NCBI GenBank assembly: GCA_964414585.1 | Contig: CAYPXR010000016.1 | Span: 1-45,564 of the forward strand | DNA: 45,564 nucleotides | Source: DATEMU01 sp964414585 | Lineage (GTDB): Bacteria; Planctomycetota; Phycisphaerae; UBA1845; UTPLA1 | Direction: 5' to 3' | Part shown: positions 40,330 through 45,564 of the stretch, piece by piece | Layout of the letters: every line of letters begins with the position of its first letter | Numbering within the stretch: the first letter of the stretch is position 1 | Position numbers and translations under genes: made by a program | Notes under the pieces: generated by a model | What the model was told of the DNA's origin: nothing | What the model saw: the letters and a program-made list of their open reading frames with translations, nothing else | The model's database searches: none

Positions 40330-41307
40330 ATGGCAAACGTCGAAAAGCTCGTCATCATCGGCTCCGGCCCCGCCGGCTGGACCGCCGCCATCTACGCCGC
40401 ACGGGCGAACCTGAGTCCCGTCATCTACACCGACGAGCCCCGTCAGGAAGGCGCGTTCAACATCCTGCCCGGCGGTCAGCTCATGTTTACCACCGAAGTG
40501 GAAAACTACCCCGGTTTCCCCAAAGGCGTCCTCGGCCCCGACCTCATGGAGAAATTCCAGGAGCAGGCCCAGAACTGCGGGGCCAGGATCGTCCGCAAGC
40601 TGGTCCCGCGCGTCGATCTCTCCTCGCGCCCCTTCAAGCTCTGGGACTCCGAAGACCAGATGATCCAGGCCCACGCCGTCATCATCTCCACCGGCGCGAC
40701 CGCCAACTGGCTCGGTCTGCCCAACGAGCAGCGCCTCGCCAAGGCCGGCGGCGGCGTCTCGGCTTGTGCCGTTTGTGACGGTGCCCTGCCGATCTTCCGC
40801 AACAAAGTCCTCGGCGTCGTCGGCGGTGGCGACTCCGCGATCGAAGAGGCGACCTACCTCACCAAGTTCGCGTCGAAGGTCCTCCTCATCCACCGCCGGG
40901 ACAAGCTTCGCGCCTCCAAGGTCATGCAGGATCGGGCGACCAAAAATCCCAAGATCGAATTCGTCTGGAACAAGACCGTCTCCGACGTCCTCGGGGATGA
41001 AAAAATCACCGGTGTGAAACTCCAGGACACCGTCGACGGCAAGGAATCGACCCTCGAACTCGGCGGTCTCTTCATGGCCATCGGTCACACCCCCGCGACG
41101 AAGTTCCTCAACGGCCAACTCGAACTAGACGCCAAGGGCTACATCAAACTCAAGGACACCTACCGCTCGACGACAAGCGTCGAAGGCGTCTTTGCCGCCG
41201 GCGACGTCGTCGACAGCGTCTACCGCCAGGCGATCACCGCTGCCGGCATGGGTTGCAAGGCCGCGCTCGACGCGGAACGATGGCTGGGCGAACAGGGCGT
41301 CGAATAA
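40330..41307 (+). CDS. trxB: thioredoxin-disulfide reductase
   Basis: 325 residues, flavoprotein that passes electrons from NADPH to thioredoxin. FAD motif GSGPAG (11-16) in 'LVIIGSGPAGWTAAIYAARANL', redox pair C146-AV-C149 ('GVSACAVCDGALP'), NADPH motif GGGDSA (165-170, 'VGGGDSAIEEATYL'), and the closing 'VFAAGDVVDSVYRQAITAAGMGCKAALDAERWL'. ATG 40330 with AAGG upstream. It is followed 15 nt later by an SGNH-type gene in the same direction. It is not adjacent to the AhpD-like selenoprotein or hemerythrin genes but could supply thiol-reducing power to such enzymes. Confidence 0.96.
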   Translation: MANVEKLVIIGSGPAGWTAAIYAARANLSPVIYTDEPRQEGAFNILPGGQLMFTTEVENYPGFPKGVLGPDLMEKFQEQAQNCGARIVRKLVPRVDLSSRPFKLWDSEDQMIQAHAVIISTGATANWLGLPNEQRLAKAGGGVSACAVCDGALPIFRNKVLGVVGGGDSAIEEATYLTKFASKVLLIHRRDKLRASKVMQDRATKNPKIEFVWNKTVSDVLGDEKITGVKLQDTVDGKESTLELGGLFMAIGHTPATKFLNGQLELDAKGYIKLKDTYRSTTSVEGVFAAGDVVDSVYRQAITAAGMGCKAALDAERWLGEQGVE

Positions 41308-41322
41308 TCTCTTCGAGACGAC

Positions 41323-42600
41323 ATGAGCCAGGCCAACCGAACTCCCCGACCCATTCTCGCCCTCATCGCCATTCTCGGCGTCCCGACGTTTATCATGGTC
41401 GACACCGCTTTGGCCTGCGCGCGCGGCTGGCGACTGTTGTCGCGGCTGGACCTCGCCTGCTTCCTGTTCTTCACCCTTCTATGGGTCGTCGGCCTGGCGG
41501 CATGGGTCATTCCACCCACGCGCAGGCGCCTGGCCCGAAACGCCGCACAACTGGTCCTCCTGACCGGCGCGCTCGTCGTCGTCCTTGCGATCGCCGAAGT
41601 CGCGCTGCACTTCATGTCCGGCGCGAACCTCGCCGCGCAAAAGAACCTTAGACCGCCGAACCAACACTACGTCTTTCAACCGCGCGAAGCGATCATGCCG
41701 GGCATTCACGGCGATTCAAACTACCGCACCAACTCCCTGGGCATTCGTGGCGAGGACTGGCCCGCGCGGGACGCGGCCTATCGCATCCTCTGCATCGGCG
41801 GCAGCTCGTGCGAATGCGCCTACCTGGACGACACGGAAACGTGGCCGAATCTCCTCGGCCGGCTACTGAACCAGCCCGGCGCGACGCGAAAGGTCTGGGT
41901 CGGCAACGCCGGCATCAGCGGGGCCACGTCGATCGACCACCTCGATCTCGTCGAAACCTGCGACGCCGTCCGCCGGGTCGACTGCGCCATCTTCTTCATC
42001 GGGCTCAACGACTTCCAGGCGCAGCTCACGGGAATTTTGCTCGACCGCGAGGCCGCGCCGCTCTGGAGGCGGTCCAGCCTGTGGAACCTGATCTTCCTCG
42101 CCTATGCCAACTCCAAGATCGAACGGGGGATGATGGAAGACGTGAACGGCACGGTCTATGAAACCCGCCGCGAGAAACGCCGCAAGGCGAAGATCGTCGA
42201 TGAACTGCCCGATCTGACGGAACCCTTGCAAGCGTACCGCGACCGGATCGAGCGGATCGCCGCCGTCTGTCGCGGCTACGGCGTTCGACCCATCTTCGTG
42301 ACGCAGCCGATCGCGTGGGACACAAGGCTCTCTCCGGCGGCGAAGGACCGGCTTCTCCTGGGAATGTCGAACCGCCCGGACGGGGCCTATTACAGCATCG
42401 CGAAACTCCGCGAGGGCGAAGACCGCTACAACGCGGCGCTACTGGAAACGTGCAAATCCCTCGGCGCAGAAAGCATCGACGCATCCAGCCTGAACGGCGA
42501 CGAGCGATGGTACTACGACGATTGCCACTTCAACGAAGCCGGCGCGCGACAGTTGGCCGAGCTTATCGCGAAATATTTTTCGAAGCATCCGATTCAGTGA
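41323..42600 (+). CDS. membrane-anchored SGNH/GDSL hydrolase-like protein
   Basis: 425 residues with three N-terminal membrane segments (about 9-31, 43-63, 76-97), then a soluble domain. SGNH blocks: block I 'CIGGSSCECAYLDDTETWPNLL' with probable nucleophile S161, block II 'NAGISGATSIDHL' (G200), block III 'IGLNDF' (N229), block V 'YYDDCHFNEAGARQLAELI' (D-x-x-H). The family includes esterases and acyl-group hydrolases or acetylesterases acting on surface polysaccharides. The anchoring suggests work on envelope glycans. ATG 41323, 15 nt after trxB. Its stop faces the stop of the DUF2339 gene 13 nt away. Confidence 0.82.
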   Translation: MSQANRTPRPILALIAILGVPTFIMVDTALACARGWRLLSRLDLACFLFFTLLWVVGLAAWVIPPTRRRLARNAAQLVLLTGALVVVLAIAEVALHFMSGANLAAQKNLRPPNQHYVFQPREAIMPGIHGDSNYRTNSLGIRGEDWPARDAAYRILCIGGSSCECAYLDDTETWPNLLGRLLNQPGATRKVWVGNAGISGATSIDHLDLVETCDAVRRVDCAIFFIGLNDFQAQLTGILLDREAAPLWRRSSLWNLIFLAYANSKIERGMMEDVNGTVYETRREKRRKAKIVDELPDLTEPLQAYRDRIERIAAVCRGYGVRPIFVTQPIAWDTRLSPAAKDRLLLGMSNRPDGAYYSIAKLREGEDRYNAALLETCKSLGAESIDASSLNGDERWYYDDCHFNEAGARQLAELIAKYFSKHPIQ

Positions 42601-42613
42601 GCGGCCTGATCGC

Positions 42614-45361
42614 TCATTGTTTTTCCCACGATCCGGTCGCTTCCCTTGCCAGAATGCGCGACGACAACTGTTGATAGAGGAACGAAGCCGCGAGTAATAG
42701 CACGCCGAGCACGATGAACGACACGATGCGATAGACCATCTCCAGGTGCGACAGGTCGATGAGGAAGACCTTGACGACGGTGATCCCGAAGACGGCGATT
42801 GCCAGGTAGCGAAGCGGCGCAATCAATCGAGCGAAGCCGATTCCCAACAACGCCACCGCGAATACACTCCAGAAGATCGACAGCGCGACGTGCATGGCCA
42901 GCGACGGGTCGGCGAAACGTTCACGAAAGGGTTCGAAATGAAAGGTCCTCGCGATCTCAAACGTCGGCAGCCAGATCGACAAGATCGCACCCCAGACGAG
43001 CAGTCGGTGCATGTTTTTCTTCGAAAGCATCGGCCCCTTCGGGGTCCGCGGCCATTTCATCGACATGGCACAGCATGCGAACCAGGAAACAATGGCGACG
43101 AGACCGACGACAAACACGCGGTTGGTGCCAATGCCCCGGAGATACGACCATTTTTCCGTGACGAGTTGATGCAGGGAATCCGGCACGGCGAACTTCATCG
43201 TCGCGATGGCACAGATCGCCAGCGCGTAGAAAGCGACGGGAACGCTTCGACGACCGAACAAGAGCCAAAGCAAAGCTGCGTGGATCGCCCAGAAGGCCGT
43301 GACGACCAAGCTGGACATTGTGTCGGGGTGATCGAATCCTTTTCCCCAGGTTTCAAACGAGAAGATTCGGAGAATTTCAAACGTTCCGGTCCAGGCCAAC
43401 GGCAAACAGGCAAGCACGATGAGGACCGGGGTCAGTTCATCCGGCGAGACGAATTGCCAGACGGGCGAATCGTGCGAAAGGCGATTCATGTACCGATGGA
43501 AATGCCGGACGCTCAGGACCATCACCAGGCAAACGAGCAAGCCGGTCAAGACCGCGCGGTTCAGAATGATGCCGTTGATTTCCGACCACGAGCCGCCTTG
43601 CGCGGCCGCCACGGTGTCCCACCCCAGAAATTTTGCACAACAGGCCAGGGACAAGAGGAAGAAAACAAGTGACGCCGACGGGACCGGCTTTGACAGGAAA
43701 AGCCAAAAAGCCGCCAGCCCCAACCACCACCAGGCGGCAAGATAACGCTCGTATTCATAGGCCCAGATGGCCAACATCACGCCGCTGCCGGCCAGGATGA
43801 GGCCACTGACCAGTTTCAGATCCAGCGCCGGCAGCGAGCGTCGAAGCGCAAGGCACGCGGCGCCAAGATAGGCAAAAAAGCCCAGCCCTACGTAGAGAAC
43901 CGTTATCCAATTCAGATTCCAGCGACCGACGGTGACCAGCGTCCTGGTCAATTGCTCCTCGGCCATGTCGTAAAGGAATAAGTGACCGACGGCCGCGAGA
44001 AGAATGGCGACCGCCTTGAGACGAAGCCACTCTCGCGAATTCCAACGACAGAACAAAAACGTGATGGCCGATTGAGCCCCCCACGCAACCGGGACGAGAT
44101 ATCGATCGAATTGAATGGGCGCGGCCAACGCCAGCATCGCCGCCCCATCAAGGAAAAAGCTCTCGCGACATCCATGGGCGACCACGCCGCCGCCCACCCA
44201 TTGCCGGCCGACAAAAATTTGCACCATCGCAGTTACGACGCAGAACAATCCGAGCCAGGGATCGAGCGGGGTATCGACGGCCAAAAAATAGGTGGCGGCA
44301 AAGAAGGCGGCGTTATTGACATGAATCAGGCCGGGCAAGATCGAAATACTGGCGGCGCGGTTGAAACGAAGACTGACAAGGGTCTCTGACAGGAAGACCA
44401 AATAATACGTGGTCAAGAACCCAAGCGTGGGATAAAGCGCGGCCGGCGCATAGAACTTTGCCCACCATCCGGCAAACAGACCGGCCGTGCCCAGCCAGCA
44501 CAGCAATCGCAGCACATCCCAACGGCGGATGCACCCGACCACCAGAAAACCCACGTCGAGAACCAGCAAATAGTTCATCAACGCGACTTGCTGGTTGACG
44601 CCGGTGCTGAGGGCAATCGGCGTCCAGAAACCGCCGACAAGGCCGAGAACGGCAATCGCCAACATGCGACCATGCACGGCGATCAACGTGGACAACAGCG
44701 TAACGAAACACAGCAGCCCGAAGGTCGTCTCGGTCGAGATCAGATGATAAAAATAGTGCGCCGCGAACGCGGAAAAATAGAGAACGGCCACCCCCGCGCC
44801 CAGAACCCCGGCGGCAAACGGCTTCTTGCCCTTCAGGAGCGAATATTCGCCGACGCCGATGAGGGCGAGACCGACCGCGCCGCCCATGCAGACGCGCAGC
44901 GTCGCGCTGATCCATCCCTGGTCGAACGAGTACTTGACGAAGAAGGCAACCCCCAGAAGGAGGATGACCGCCCCGATGCGATTGAGCCAGATTTTGCCGA
45001 TGCGCTCTTCGATGCCGACACCGGCGGGCGGATGTCTTGACGGCTCCGTTGTAGCTTGAGGCCGTTCCCGGTTGATCTTCTTGAGAATGGACGAAACGCT
45101 TGTTTGCTGCTCTGCGAGGACGGCGGGCTCAATCGGTCTGGGCACTTTTGGAGGCTTCGGAGGCGAAGTGGCATCCGTCGGCGCCGTCCCGGCCGTCGAC
45201 AACGGCAGCGGGGCTTCAGTCGGAGATGTCAATTCGGTGTTGATTTTTCTCTGCCATTCGAGGCGATTAATCCGGTCCGTCAGTTGAATCAGTTCCAGGC
45301 GCAATCGACCGGCGAGCGATTTGAGTTCCTGAAGTTCGTCGTCGGAGGAAGATTGCGACAT
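42614..45361 (-). CDS. DUF2339 large membrane protein
   Basis: 915 residues from ATG 45361; the longer frame to 45466 adds 35 residues that look non-coding. The start is a coiled coil (DDELQELKSLAGRLRLELIQLTDRINRLEWQR) and a Pro-rich linker. The DUF2339 signature then begins at 'IGKIWLNRIGAVILLLGVAFFVKYSFDQGWIS', followed by more than 20 hydrophobic helices in pairs, ending 'LLAASFLYQQLSSRILARE'. These large polytopic inner-membrane proteins have no settled function; links to envelope or glycan processes have been guessed at. It is transcribed alone, convergent with the SGNH gene. Confidence 0.88.
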   Translation of the reverse strand: MSQSSSDDELQELKSLAGRLRLELIQLTDRINRLEWQRKINTELTSPTEAPLPLSTAGTAPTDATSPPKPPKVPRPIEPAVLAEQQTSVSSILKKINRERPQATTEPSRHPPAGVGIEERIGKIWLNRIGAVILLLGVAFFVKYSFDQGWISATLRVCMGGAVGLALIGVGEYSLLKGKKPFAAGVLGAGVAVLYFSAFAAHYFYHLISTETTFGLLCFVTLLSTLIAVHGRMLAIAVLGLVGGFWTPIALSTGVNQQVALMNYLLVLDVGFLVVGCIRRWDVLRLLCWLGTAGLFAGWWAKFYAPAALYPTLGFLTTYYLVFLSETLVSLRFNRAASISILPGLIHVNNAAFFAATYFLAVDTPLDPWLGLFCVVTAMVQIFVGRQWVGGGVVAHGCRESFFLDGAAMLALAAPIQFDRYLVPVAWGAQSAITFLFCRWNSREWLRLKAVAILLAAVGHLFLYDMAEEQLTRTLVTVGRWNLNWITVLYVGLGFFAYLGAACLALRRSLPALDLKLVSGLILAGSGVMLAIWAYEYERYLAAWWWLGLAAFWLFLSKPVPSASLVFFLLSLACCAKFLGWDTVAAAQGGSWSEINGIILNRAVLTGLLVCLVMVLSVRHFHRYMNRLSHDSPVWQFVSPDELTPVLIVLACLPLAWTGTFEILRIFSFETWGKGFDHPDTMSSLVVTAFWAIHAALLWLLFGRRSVPVAFYALAICAIATMKFAVPDSLHQLVTEKWSYLRGIGTNRVFVVGLVAIVSWFACCAMSMKWPRTPKGPMLSKKNMHRLLVWGAILSIWLPTFEIARTFHFEPFRERFADPSLAMHVALSIFWSVFAVALLGIGFARLIAPLRYLAIAVFGITVVKVFLIDLSHLEMVYRIVSFIVLGVLLLAASFLYQQLSSRILAREATGSWEKQ

Positions 45362-45466
45362 GGCCCGCTCGCAGATATTCGAATAGGACCGAGCAGAATC
45401 GACAGAACAATAACACCGCAGGAAGGCGAAAGTGTCAAGCATGCGCGATCGTCTCGATCGGTTCAC

Positions 45467-45564
45467 CTCATATCATCCAACGCCAACGAGGGCCGAGTAG
45501 CTTTTGCCTGAAAATATTTCCTCCCTTCGCTATTCGCTATTTGAAATTCTGAATTTCCCCCCCC
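45467..45564. other. window edge, no gene seen
   Basis: The final 98 bases hold no open frame I can support. They become A/T-rich near 45510-45550 and end in a run of C at the edge, which may reflect the end of an assembled contig. Confidence 0.3.

Overview
The window looks like a chromosomal piece of a high-GC planctomycete-type bacterium (Planctomycetota, possibly Phycisphaerae-like). The reasons are a secreted M36 protease ending in a planctomycete-style dockerin/EF-hand tail (GDVNNDSKVDGLDVQ), a second degraded DxDxDG-rich fragment, a DUF4159 protein, and several membrane or exported proteins of kinds I associate with this phylum. This placement is inference from gene content. I saw no tRNA, rRNA, insertion sequence, prophage or CRISPR array.

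Layout. 1-880: no intact gene, only palindromes and a broken calcium-repeat gene end. 881-6633: DEAD-box helicase, then three small or exported proteins of unknown function, convergent queA, and another unknown. 6841-9681: a LacI-type regulator convergent with the dTDP-sugar pair rfbA-rfbB. 9746-12820: a redox and oxyanion block. ChrA and a Tat-exported hemerythrin lipoprotein read leftward. PadR and an AhpD-like protein read rightward behind a clear PadR-type promoter/operator. 12931-18287: a compact rightward operon of two alkaline-phosphatase-superfamily enzymes, a small ribbon-helix-helix-like protein and a membrane protein. 18322-22005: a DegP/HtrA protease and dnaA with a candidate origin region. 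22006-27566: a tightly overlapped leftward operon (cysteine desulfurase family, DUF4159 protein, glycosyltransferase 9, GNAT). 27658-33459: M36 protease, Tag glycosylase, a small protein with a long structured leader, a divergent LpxL-like acyltransferase and an antisense small exported protein. 33557-40169: a structured RNA candidate and a peptide uptake/cleavage cluster (POT and OPT transporters, an MFS transporter, peptidase T). 40330-45361: thioredoxin reductase, an SGNH-type membrane protein and a DUF2339 membrane protein.

The most notable observation is at 12260-12820. An AhpD/carboxymuconolactone-decarboxylase-fold protein is interrupted by a single in-frame TGA exactly where the second cysteine of the CxxC redox motif belongs (C79-L-Y-[TGA]82). 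The family sequence continues in the same frame without decay. A 6-bp stem with a G-containing 6-nt loop begins 18 nt after the TGA, which fits bacterial SECIS geometry. I interpret it as a selenoprotein with a CxxU active site, under control of its neighbour PadR and next to a hemerythrin and a CHR oxyanion transporter. AhpD-like selenoproteins are a known class. The PadR linkage and the surrounding block are what I would follow up.

Other points of interest: an inferred AUC start for queA and a CUG start for the MFS gene; a 20-bp inverted repeat in front of the hemerythrin gene; an acyltransferase missing its HX4(D/E) catalytic motif; a multi-helix RNA with mutually exclusive pairings upstream of the POT transporter; and a promoter/operator/hairpin leader before a 62-residue protein.
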